Shown here: piece by piece, positions 26,378 to 34,094 of the stretch
Layout: every line of letters begins with the position of its first letter
Position numbering within the stretch: the stretch's first letter is position 1
From: Candidatus Bathyarchaeota archaeon
Lineage (GTDB): Archaea > Thermoproteota > Bathyarchaeia > TCS64
Direction: 5' to 3'
Assembly (NCBI GenBank): GCA_018396695.1
Contig: JAGTQU010000011.1
Location: 9,916-53,181, forward strand
Length of the DNA: 43,266 nt
Made by a program: the position numbers and the translations under genes
Notes under the pieces: generated by a model
Database searches by the model: none
What the model was told of the DNA's origin: nothing
What the model saw: the letters and a program-made list of their open reading frames with translations, nothing else

Positions 26378-26444
26378 GGTTTATATCAGCGTATAATCAA
26401 CTTTTTTAACCCTTCTAACCATATGGAAATCAAGGTGATTAGTT

Positions 26445-27512
26445 TTGAAGCTTTTCACGGTCGGCCCAGTAGCTTGTTATCCTGAGGTTCTCCAGGAGAT
26501 GGGTCGTCAAATGTATAGCCATAGGAGTAGAGAATACATCGATCTCCACTATGACACCGTAGAGAGGCTGAAGAGGTTCTTAGAAACGGAGAATGAAGTA
26601 TTCCTCTTCTCAAGCACTGGGACAGGTTTCATGGAGGCATGTATCAGAAACTGCGTCAAGGAGAGGATTCTATGCTGCATAAACGGTGATTTCGGTCAGA
26701 GGTTCGCAGAGGTTGCAGTCTCGAATGGTAGAATAGTAGAGAAACTTGAATCAAGGCTTGGCGACCCTATCCTTCCAGAGGTTTTGGAGGACGCGCTTAA
26801 GACCCATCGAGAAGTCGAGGCAGTAGCCATCACGCATAATGAGACTAGCACTGGAGTAATAAATCCTCTCAAAGACCTAGTCTCTATTGCTAAAGAGCAT
26901 GGTAAGATGGCCTTCGTCGATGCTGTAAGCTCCATGGGGGGTACCGAGATAAAAGTCGATGAATGGGGTATCGACGTATGTTTCACGAGTTCCCAGAAAT
27001 GCTTCGGAGTGCCTCCAGGTCTCGCGATGGGAAGTGTAAGCGCTGAAGCTTTGAAACGATCAGAAGCAGCGGTCAATAAGGGATACTACTTCGATTTCAA
27101 GATCTGGGAGAAGGATCAGAAGCGGAGAGTGGGGACGCCGGTAACGTCTGTAATTCCTCAGATAGCAGGGCTTAATCGAGTGTTAAGGATGATTGAAGAA
27201 AAGGGGGGTAAAGCGCAATACTTCGACCTCTATAAGAAAAGGAATGAGAGAATAAGGAGAGGATTGGAGAAGATTGGCTTATTAACCTTCCCGAAGAGAG
27301 GATTCGAGAGTCCTACAGTGAGCTGTGTCAATGCCCCCCAAAACATGAAGGGAACTGAAATCTACGCTAAGATGCGGGAGAGCGGCTACGAGCTCGCTCA
27401 AGGATACGGAACGCTGAGGGAGAAAACCTTCAGGATTGGAAACATGGGATACATAGAGCTTGAGGATATAGACTCGATGCTGACTGTTTTAAAAGACATC
27501 TTAGGTAGATAA
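26445..27512 (+). CDS. Class V aminotransferase (alanine-glyoxylate/serine-pyruvate type)
   Basis: PLP enzyme of fold type I moving an amino group between a small amino acid and glyoxylate or pyruvate. FTVGPVACYPEV is the usual N-terminus. FSSTGTGFMEA binds the cofactor phosphate, THNETSTGV contacts the PLP ring, FVDAVSSMGG gives the Asp, and K185 in TSSQKCFGVPPG is the Schiff-base lysine. 355 residues is a little short but complete, ending in GTLREKTFRIGNMGY (substrate carboxylate Arg). The TTG start has AAGGTGATT upstream. Exact donor and acceptor not decided; in archaea this family also serves serine, phosphoserine or cysteine-related steps. Confidence 0.88.
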   Translation: MKLFTVGPVACYPEVLQEMGRQMYSHRSREYIDLHYDTVERLKRFLETENEVFLFSSTGTGFMEACIRNCVKERILCCINGDFGQRFAEVAVSNGRIVEKLESRLGDPILPEVLEDALKTHREVEAVAITHNETSTGVINPLKDLVSIAKEHGKMAFVDAVSSMGGTEIKVDEWGIDVCFTSSQKCFGVPPGLAMGSVSAEALKRSEAAVNKGYYFDFKIWEKDQKRRVGTPVTSVIPQIAGLNRVLRMIEEKGGKAQYFDLYKKRNERIRRGLEKIGLLTFPKRGFESPTVSCVNAPQNMKGTEIYAKMRESGYELAQGYGTLREKTFRIGNMGYIELEDIDSMLTVLKDILGR

Positions 27513-27762
27513 TAATTAGCAAACTGCAGAATATGTTTGATAATTCTTTCTAATTCTATGAAATTCATAACTAAAAATCATTAATATATTAAAATAAGAA
27601 AGAATTAATAAAAGAAAAAAATACCAAGTTATAATAAACTAGAACTATCAATCTTAAAATAAGTATATGTCATGTTTTTAAGGCAAACTTATCCGAGATA
27701 GAATTCATCTAACCCATGAAGTCCGTCAAAAGCTTTATTCCCACTTTACAAAACCTATAAAC

Positions 27763-28917
27763 GTGTCAAGTATCGGAGAGCAGAAAAATAGTAAATTTTT
27801 GCTAACTAGGCTTCCCTTTATAGACTTCACTCGTGGTATTGCAATGGTTCTCATGGCATGGGATCACGTTTCAGGATTCTGGAATCCTGGTCATCGAGGC
27901 AGCGAAGGGTTGCTGGGCAATCGAACAGTCTATCCTGACTTCACCCAGTTTCTTTTAAGGTTCATAACGCATTATTGTGCCCCAATATTCATATTTTTAG
28001 CGGGTACATCACTGGCATTGTCTACGCATAAAAGATTATCGACTGGTGCTAAACAAAAAGAGATTTCATACCACATTTTCAAGAGGGGTGTAGTCTTGAT
28101 TCTGCTCGCTGTCTTTGTAGAGTCACCTGCATTTGGTGCTTCACCTCTATATTTTGGGGTGATATCGTGTATAGGATTATGTTTTATTATATTTAGTTTC
28201 TATCGTCGATTGCCGACTCTAGCTATTCTTACTGTTTCAATACTGATAATAGTGGCTCATCCTTTCCTAAATCTTAGTTGGATACCAGACACAAATCCTG
28301 CAGGTTACTATTTGCGAGTCATCCTACACGAACCAAGCTTTCAGAGGTATCCATATGAAGGACTATACCCCATAATCCCTTGGATAGGTGTTATGGGTCT
28401 CGGATGGTGCTTTGGCACCTTTCTATTAACTTATGATTGGTCTAATACAATCAAGCTCATAGCTAGTCTTGTCGGAGCTGGTGCGGGTTTACTTAGCGCC
28501 TGGTTTATTGTAAGGCTTTTCAACGGATTCGGCAATCTTGTCCCAAGGACTGGAGAAACGCTTGAGGATTGGCTTTTCGTATCAAAGTATCCACCAGATC
28601 TTGCCTTCATTCTCTGGACTTTAGGCGGAATGTCATTTTTATTAGCCCTCGGGCTAGCTCTTCAGCGCTGGAAAGGATTCGAAAAGGGCATAGCTGGTGT
28701 GATACTCTCCTTTGGAAGAGTCCCCTTATTCTTCTACCTCGCCCATTTATGGTTTTATCGTCTAAGACCAGTATGGATGACTAGACCGCCCTTTCAGCTT
28801 GATCTACTCTCAACAGGCGTTTTCTGGATTGTGGGGTTAACCATTCTATGGAGACTGTGTTTAAGATACGAGAGGATAAAGAGCGCGCATCCTGACTCAC
28901 TGCTCAAGTATATTTAA
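27763..28917 (+). CDS. DUF1624/HGSNAT-like integral membrane protein
   Basis: Multi-helix membrane protein related to the catalytic domain of heparan-alpha-glucosaminide N-acetyltransferase (DUF1624, acyltransferase superfamily). The signature IDFTRGIAMVLMAWDHVSGF (about 19-38) is clear. About nine to ten membrane helices follow, such as FITHYCAPIFIFLAGTSLAL, GVVLILLAVFVES and LFFYLAHLWFYRL. The family is thought to transfer acyl groups across or at the membrane; the acceptor here is unknown. The GTG at 27763 is the only reasonable start. Upstream DNA (27513-27762) is very AT-rich. Function cannot be narrowed from neighbours. Confidence 0.8.
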   Translation: MSSIGEQKNSKFLLTRLPFIDFTRGIAMVLMAWDHVSGFWNPGHRGSEGLLGNRTVYPDFTQFLLRFITHYCAPIFIFLAGTSLALSTHKRLSTGAKQKEISYHIFKRGVVLILLAVFVESPAFGASPLYFGVISCIGLCFIIFSFYRRLPTLAILTVSILIIVAHPFLNLSWIPDTNPAGYYLRVILHEPSFQRYPYEGLYPIIPWIGVMGLGWCFGTFLLTYDWSNTIKLIASLVGAGAGLLSAWFIVRLFNGFGNLVPRTGETLEDWLFVSKYPPDLAFILWTLGGMSFLLALGLALQRWKGFEKGIAGVILSFGRVPLFFYLAHLWFYRLRPVWMTRPPFQLDLLSTGVFWIVGLTILWRLCLRYERIKSAHPDSLLKYI

Positions 28918-29083
28918 ACAAACCATCAGAAAATAGGCTCTGTCGGATCGTTCAAAACACTTGCAATAATTCAAGAGGTTACGCTTAGGATTTCTCTCTA
29001 AAACAGTAACATTGATCTTTACCCCTTTTTACCTAGATGGAAGCCTTAAACTATGCCCTTGAACCGCTTTTCTTAAAAAACCG

Positions 29084-29091
29084 AATATACA
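29084..29091 (+). promoter_or_regulatory. TATA box of thiDN-tenA
   Basis: gaatatac is centred about 26 nt before the ATG at 29114, giving a leaderless transcript for the two thiamine genes. No THI-box-like riboswitch structure was noticed in the about 200 bases upstream. Confidence 0.45.
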
Positions 29092-29113
29092 CTTCTCTTT
29101 TCGGTTAAACCTT

Positions 29114-30460
29114 ATGATACCTAGAGCATTAACGATAGCAGGATCAGACTCCGGCGGGGGAGCCGGCATTCAAGCCGATTTAAAGACTTTTGCATCTCTC
29201 GGAGTCCATGGAATGAGCGCTGTGACCGCTATCACAGCTCAAAACACTGTTGGAGTGGAGAAGATTCACGATGTGCCTGTCGACGTGATCAGGTCGCAGA
29301 TTAGGGTTGTGATGGAAGATATTGGGGTAGACGCTGTAAAAACAGGTATGTTACATTCTGAGGAGATCGTCACTGCTGTTGCAGAGGAACTGAAAAAAGG
29401 AGAGTTCCCTATCGTCGTCGACCCCGTAATGATAGCTAAGAGCGGGGCAATCCTGCTCAAGCCTGAAGCGGTCGAAGCTGTTAAGAGAGAGATAATCCCC
29501 ATAGCAACAGTCATAACTCCGAATAGAAGAGAAGCCGAGTACCTAGCAGAGACTGAGATAATAAACCTAGATGATGCGAGAAGGGTCGCAAAGAAACTCT
29601 CAGAACTAGGTCCTGACGCAGTGATAGTTAAGGGAGGGCATATGCCGACTCATGGAGAATGCATTGACATTCTATACTGGAATGGATCCTTCAAAAGCTT
29701 CAGCGGTTCCTACATAGAATCTAGAACCGATCATGGAACAGGATGCACTTTTTCTTCAGCCATAGCAGCGGAGCTGGCTAAGGGTAAAGAGCTAATAGAA
29801 GCTGTGGAAGTAGCGAAGAAGTTCATCATCAAAGCTATAACTTTTGGGCTCTCCATTGGAAAAGGTCATGGTCCAGTCAACCCGATGGCTTGGCTGGAGA
29901 ATAAGGCTCAAAGATACGATGTTTTAGAAGAGATGGATAAGGCAATCAGGATCTTAGAGTCCAATCCGCATACGCCTCGGATCGTGCCTGAAGTCCAGAT
30001 GAATCTTGCAATGGCTCTCCCATATGCTACGGATCGGTCTGAAGTCGCCGCGATCCCTGGGAGAATTGTGAATCTTGGTGGATCCGTCAAAGCGAGTTCC
30101 CCTCCAAGATTTGGAGCATCCAAACACGTCTCAAGCGCGGTTCTAGCTTTGATGAAGATCGACTCTTCGTTTAGGTCTATCCTCAACATTAGATACTCTC
30201 TTGAAGCTCTCAAAGCGGCGGAGGAGATAGGCTACAAGGTATCGTTTTACGATCGCACTAAGGAGCCTGAAGAGGTTAAGAATGTCGAAGGGGCGACTAT
30301 ACCATGGGGAGTTAAAACCGCTATCGAGAAGGCGGGGAGAGTCGTGGATATCGTCTACCATCTAGGCGATGTAGGTAAAGAGCCGATGATTTTGGTATTA
30401 GGAACGAGTGCTACAAACGTCGTGGAGAAAGCGTTGAAAATAGCTCAGAGACTACCATAA
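29114..30460 (+). CDS. thiDN: ThiD-ThiN fusion: HMP kinase and thiamine-phosphate synthase
   Basis: Bifunctional thiamine enzyme. Residues 1-260 are ThiD, which phosphorylates hydroxymethylpyrimidine twice: IAGSDSGGGAGIQADLKTF (substrate loop), VVDPVMIAKSGA, VIVKGGH, and DHGTGCTFSSAIAA (anion hole and catalytic Asp/Cys). Residues about 270-448 are ThiN, the archaeal replacement of ThiE that joins HMP-PP to thiazole phosphate: IVPEVQMNLAMALPYATD and SPPRFGASKHVS are typical of it. The fusion is common in archaea without thiE. It is followed by tenA after 14 bases. Together the two give late steps of thiamine synthesis or salvage; no thiC or thiazole gene is in the window. Confidence 0.93.
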   Translation: MIPRALTIAGSDSGGGAGIQADLKTFASLGVHGMSAVTAITAQNTVGVEKIHDVPVDVIRSQIRVVMEDIGVDAVKTGMLHSEEIVTAVAEELKKGEFPIVVDPVMIAKSGAILLKPEAVEAVKREIIPIATVITPNRREAEYLAETEIINLDDARRVAKKLSELGPDAVIVKGGHMPTHGECIDILYWNGSFKSFSGSYIESRTDHGTGCTFSSAIAAELAKGKELIEAVEVAKKFIIKAITFGLSIGKGHGPVNPMAWLENKAQRYDVLEEMDKAIRILESNPHTPRIVPEVQMNLAMALPYATDRSEVAAIPGRIVNLGGSVKASSPPRFGASKHVSSAVLALMKIDSSFRSILNIRYSLEALKAAEEIGYKVSFYDRTKEPEEVKNVEGATIPWGVKTAIEKAGRVVDIVYHLGDVGKEPMILVLGTSATNVVEKALKIAQRLP

Positions 30461-30474
30461 ACTCAGGTGATCTC

Positions 30475-31143
30475 ATGAGTTTCTCAGATGTTTTGAGGAG
30501 AGAAGCTGACAGGATCTGGCAAGCCATATTTCACCACCCATTCATATTAGAGTTGTCAGATGGTACTTTGCCTTTAGAGAAGTTCAAATTCTATATTCGG
30601 CAGGACTACATCTTCCTCCACGAGTTTTGCAGAGCCCTCGCAGTCAGCGGGAGCAAAGTCGAAGACCAAAAAGAGCTGAAACAGTTTTCAGAGTTTCTAT
30701 ACAATACTGTCAATGTTGAGGTAGAATCGGAGGAAGAGTTAGCTAATATGCTTGGAATGTCTCCAAGCGAGCTTAGAGAAGCCAAACCTTCTCCGACGAA
30801 CTATGCTTATACCCGTCACCTACTAGCTTCGGCGTATGCTGATTCTGTTGGAGGATTTATGGCAAGTATAATGCCATGCGTCCAGAGCTATATGGAGATA
30901 GGTGAGAGGTTAAAATCATCGATTAACTTGAGGAGGAATCCGATATATGAGAGATGGGCTTCAACATACTGGGGGAAAGAGTATTCAGAATTAGTTTATA
31001 GGAGAAGAACCATGCTTGACGCTCTAGCGGAGAAAGCTGGAGAGGCAGAGCTCGACTTAATGAGGCGTAGATATATCATAAGTAGTAAGTATGAGTTTAT
31101 GTTCTGGGAGATGGCGTATAATCTCGAAGAATGGCCTATATGA
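30475..31143 (+). CDS. tenA: TenA family protein (aminopyrimidine aminohydrolase/thiaminase II)
   Basis: Salvages thiamine breakdown products by hydrolysing formyl-amino or aminomethyl pyrimidines to HMP. The all-helical TenA fold is complete at 222 residues. Visible active-site residues: D44 (YIRQDYIFL), C135 (IMPCVQSYMEIG), and a C-terminal Glu (EFMFWEMAY). C135 is in the same place as the catalytic cysteine of the Bacillus enzyme, which marks the Cys-containing TenA-C type. AGGTGATC precedes the ATG. It is in an operon with thiDN. Confidence 0.92.
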   Translation: MSFSDVLRREADRIWQAIFHHPFILELSDGTLPLEKFKFYIRQDYIFLHEFCRALAVSGSKVEDQKELKQFSEFLYNTVNVEVESEEELANMLGMSPSELREAKPSPTNYAYTRHLLASAYADSVGGFMASIMPCVQSYMEIGERLKSSINLRRNPIYERWASTYWGKEYSELVYRRRTMLDALAEKAGEAELDLMRRRYIISSKYEFMFWEMAYNLEEWPI

Positions 31144-31273
31144 GATTTTTAATTTCTTACATTTTAAAAGCTGGGAGGGATATTTATCTAAAAGGATTAA
31201 ACCAGCAAGTTTTATACTTACAAAGACTTCCATTGGTTTTACAAATCTAGAACTGTGTTTGAAGGTTTGAAAA

Positions 31274-32440
31274 ATGGCTAGACCAAGATTCGACGAACTA
31301 TATCCTATAAAAGGAAATTATAAGCGATTTGATCAGAGAAATACTGCCTTTGAGTTGCATCGCAGAAAAGGAGGCGTACCTTTCAGCTACGACTCGGATG
31401 AGGAGAGGGCGAAGCGAATCAACAAAAAAGTTTACGGATATTCTTTGTTAGATTACGCTTTCAAAGATGCTGCAGGGTTATACGAAACCATCCCAAACCA
31501 GAAAGGAGGCATGAACACAGGCTTCTATTCATGGAAACCTCTCATTAATAGGAATCAAAACATTTTTGAGAGATGGAAGGGCTCACCTGAAGAGGCTTCA
31601 AGGATTGTGTCTAAGGTAGCTAAATATTTTGGTGCTTTAGATGTCGGGTTCTGCGAATTAGATGAGAGATGGGTTTACAGCCACAGCTCCGATTGGAGAG
31701 AGATCGTATTCGAAGACGTTGAAGAGGGATATGTGACGAATAAGAAAGCCGTCATCCCTAGAAGCCACAGATGGGTGGTGGCTATGACAGTTCCAATGGA
31801 GTTAAAAGAGAACAGTTTTGCGCCAACAGTCCTAGACATAACAAGTAATATGGGGTACAGCCGTATGCACATTTTGGCAGGGCAAGTAGCTGAATTCATA
31901 AGAGGGATAGGATACCACGCCATCCCGATGGGAAATGATACTGCCTTAAGCGTCCCTATAGCTATTCAAGCTGGTCTCGGCCACGCAGGGCGCCATGGTC
32001 GGCTCATCACATGGAAACAAGGACCCTTAGTAAGGATCTGTAAAATCTTCACAGACCTCCCTCTAAAGATAAGCCCGCAAGCATCCCAAGGCATAATAGA
32101 GTTCTGTGAAGTCTGTAAAAAATGTGCTAAGCATTGCCCCAGCAAAGCCATCCCTTTTGGACCACGAACATGGGAAGGTAAATGTAAAGCTAACAATCCG
32201 GGCGCCTTGAAATGGTATTCGGATGAAGAGGCGTGTTTCGACTACTGGAATAGAGTTGGTTCAGGATGCGCGATATGCTTCAGAGTCTGCAGCTTCACCA
32301 AACCTAAGGGGCTGACTCATAGCATGGTAAAGTGGTTCATCAGAAATATTCCTCGTCTGAACAGGCTCTGGGTCTGGATGGATGAACATCTTGGATACGG
32401 TAAAATGGGGAATCCCGAGGAGTACTGGAAAGAGGAATAG
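31274..32440 (+). CDS. Reductive-dehalogenase-like (RdhA-type) Fe-S/cobamide protein
   Basis: Homologue of cobamide-dependent reductive dehalogenases, related more distantly to epoxyqueuosine reductase. Corrinoid-domain signatures: AVIPRSHRWVVAMTVPM, SNMGYSRMHILAGQVAEFIR (Tyr195), and LGHAGRHGRLIT followed by VRICKIFTDLPL. Two 4Fe-4S sites follow: C278-x2-C281-x2-C284-x3-C288-P, then C332-x2-C335-x3-C339 with a further C321 upstream. There is no N-terminal twin-arginine signal and no RdhB membrane anchor gene nearby, so it should be cytoplasmic, like the catabolic NpRdhA type. Respiration of organohalides is therefore not implied. A ribosome site GAAGGT precedes the ATG. Confidence 0.83.
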   Translation: MARPRFDELYPIKGNYKRFDQRNTAFELHRRKGGVPFSYDSDEERAKRINKKVYGYSLLDYAFKDAAGLYETIPNQKGGMNTGFYSWKPLINRNQNIFERWKGSPEEASRIVSKVAKYFGALDVGFCELDERWVYSHSSDWREIVFEDVEEGYVTNKKAVIPRSHRWVVAMTVPMELKENSFAPTVLDITSNMGYSRMHILAGQVAEFIRGIGYHAIPMGNDTALSVPIAIQAGLGHAGRHGRLITWKQGPLVRICKIFTDLPLKISPQASQGIIEFCEVCKKCAKHCPSKAIPFGPRTWEGKCKANNPGALKWYSDEEACFDYWNRVGSGCAICFRVCSFTKPKGLTHSMVKWFIRNIPRLNRLWVWMDEHLGYGKMGNPEEYWKEE

Positions 32441-32560
32441 AAAACTAATCATAAAAGTTTAGTTAACCTTAGGGTGGGATCTACGTAAACCGATGCTTAA
32501 AACAGCCTCTTCCTACTATGAGGTAAAACCTTAATTACTGCAAGTATTATTGACTGCTTT

Positions 32561-33007
32561 ATGTTGTATTTTTCATACGGTTCGTTTCTTGATTTTGAGA
32601 CTTTGAAGAAATACTGCCCTAATGCTCGAATCGTAGGTAAGGCTATTCTTCCAAATTGGGAGGTGCAGTTCAACTTTCTTTCCAGAACTTACAATGGAGG
32701 AGCGACTGGGATAGAACCAGCGATTGGCAAAATCGTCCGAGGCGTCGTCTATGATGTCCCAGACGAGGAAATGATCGTGCTTGACAAAGTGGAGGGGACG
32801 CATGAAGGAATATACTTTAGACAGACAGTAATCGTAGTCGATGAACAAGGCAGGCCAGTAAAGGCTGCAACGTATAGAACCACGAATCCGAGGGGTCCAT
32901 ACAAACCTACAAAAAAGTATCTGAGCCTCATGATAAAAGGTGCTAAAGAACATAGATTAGATGAAGAGTATATTAAAGAACTAGAGAAAATAGATACTTT
33001 AGATTAA
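32561..33007 (+). CDS. Gamma-glutamylcyclotransferase-like protein (AIG2/BtrG fold)
   Basis: Small protein of the GGCT-like fold, which cyclises gamma-glutamyl groups to 5-oxoproline or removes gamma-glutamyl amines. It starts with LYFSYGSFLD, the Y-G-S phosphate/substrate loop. LPNWEVQFN follows, and the catalytic Glu lies in VLDKVEGTHEGIYFR (about residue 79). The C-terminus is a lysine-rich helix. 148 residues is usual. The substrate is unknown. A short distance downstream, on the other strand, lies tRNA-Val. Confidence 0.82.
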   Translation: MLYFSYGSFLDFETLKKYCPNARIVGKAILPNWEVQFNFLSRTYNGGATGIEPAIGKIVRGVVYDVPDEEMIVLDKVEGTHEGIYFRQTVIVVDEQGRPVKAATYRTTNPRGPYKPTKKYLSLMIKGAKEHRLDEEYIKELEKIDTLD

Positions 33008-33084
33008 ACATAAAATATGTTCATATATGTTTTGTTTCGAAAATTAAACTTTTATGTTTATTAATAGTAAGCTTAAAATAATGG

Positions 33085-33156
33085 TGGGCCGGGCCGGGAT
33101 CGAACCGGCGACCGCCTCCACGTCAAGGAGGTGTCATACCACTAGACCACCGGCCC
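33085..33156 (-). tRNA. tRNA-Val (anticodon GAC)
   Basis: Complete cloverleaf read on the minus strand: acceptor GGGCCGG/CCGGCCC, D arm with TAGTGGTAT loop, anticodon stem CCTCC/GGAGG with loop TTGACGT (anticodon GAC, U33 present), T arm GCCGG-TTCGATC-CCGGC, discriminator A. The CCA end is encoded (33082-33084). No intron. A TATA-like element (catatag, around 33183) lies about 26 bases upstream on the minus strand. Confidence 0.96.
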
Positions 33157-33290
33157 TATTCTTGGTTTCTACGTTGAATCCTATATGCTTGTTGATGAAT
33201 AGTATCTCCTTTTTTATATTTTTGTTTTTAGAATAATTAACAAAGGATTTCTTATGATAAATGTAATTAGGAGCTAAATACGTTTAGAGT

Positions 33291-34094
33291 ATGATCTTGT
33301 TGTTACCGAAGCTCAGCGACGGGGAGAATAAGCTATTCTTCAAGACTGGTGGAGAATGGTGCTACATATGGACCCCGCCAAAGTTCAAGAAGCAAGGGAA
33401 GATTCCTGTCATCATTCACCACCATGGTGCGAGGGGTTATGTGAGGGAGGGAGAAGCCGACTGGCTTGACGACCCTTTGAAGAAGAGTTACCTAAAAGCA
33501 GTAATGGATGGTGTAGGATGTGCTATAGTCGGCTCTCACGCTGGCGGAGACCATTGGGGCAACCAAAAATCAGTTGAATCAAATTATGCATTGTTTAAAG
33601 CTCTAATCGAGAGCCCTTCGATAGACCCGGGTCGAGTGGGATTGATTGGAGGGGGGTCTAGGAGAGCACTCGTTTGGAACTCTATTGCTGGACCGATGGC
33701 TAACCGTATTAAGGCTGTCGCCGTAATACAAGCGGTCAGTAGTCTAGAAGCCATAATAAGAGAGCAGAAGTTTAGGAAGGCCCTCCTAGACGCCTTTGGA
33801 TTACCTGAGGAGACTAGCGATGAAGACGCTATAAAGACGATAAAGCCTTATGACCCTTTACCGAAGCTTCAAAGATTAAAGAAAGGGAGTAAACTCCCAA
33901 AGACAGCTATTTTTCATGGGGCGGAAGATGAGAATATCCCTGCTCGAACCCATGCAATACCGTTAGCGGAGGCTTTGAGGAAAGCTGCAGGAGATGTGAC
34001 TTTAGAGGTTTTTCCAGGAGTAGGTCACGCGGTTTATGCTATGGGGGAGCCGATTAAAAAACGTCTAAGAGACTTTTTCGCATCATCTCTCTAA
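33291..34094 (+). CDS. Alpha/beta hydrolase, degenerate nucleophile elbow
   Basis: Alpha/beta-hydrolase fold protein similar to acyl-peptide or dienelactone hydrolases. VIIHHHGARGY near residue 45 supplies the oxyanion region. The nucleophile elbow is GLIGGGSRRALVW with Ser123, reading G-G-S-R-R where the family has G-x-S-x-G. The acid FHGAEDENIPAR (about Asp213) and His (GVGHAVY, about 245) are in place, so the triad can still form, but the lost Gly makes the elbow unusual. There is no signal peptide. Its last 12 bases overlap the M28 peptidase gene, tail to tail. Confidence 0.75.
   Translation: MILLLPKLSDGENKLFFKTGGEWCYIWTPPKFKKQGKIPVIIHHHGARGYVREGEADWLDDPLKKSYLKAVMDGVGCAIVGSHAGGDHWGNQKSVESNYALFKALIESPSIDPGRVGLIGGGSRRALVWNSIAGPMANRIKAVAVIQAVSSLEAIIREQKFRKALLDAFGLPEETSDEDAIKTIKPYDPLPKLQRLKKGSKLPKTAIFHGAEDENIPARTHAIPLAEALRKAAGDVTLEVFPGVGHAVYAMGEPIKKRLRDFFASSL

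Noticed and set aside
26696-27076. 126-residue open frame opposite the aminotransferase
   Set aside because: Shadow of the conserved PLP enzyme; no domain pattern.
33054-33236. 60-residue open frame on the plus strand with a G-R-A-G-I-E-P-A-T motif
   Set aside because: It runs antisense across tRNA-Val; this peptide is a well-known artefact of reading through a tRNA.
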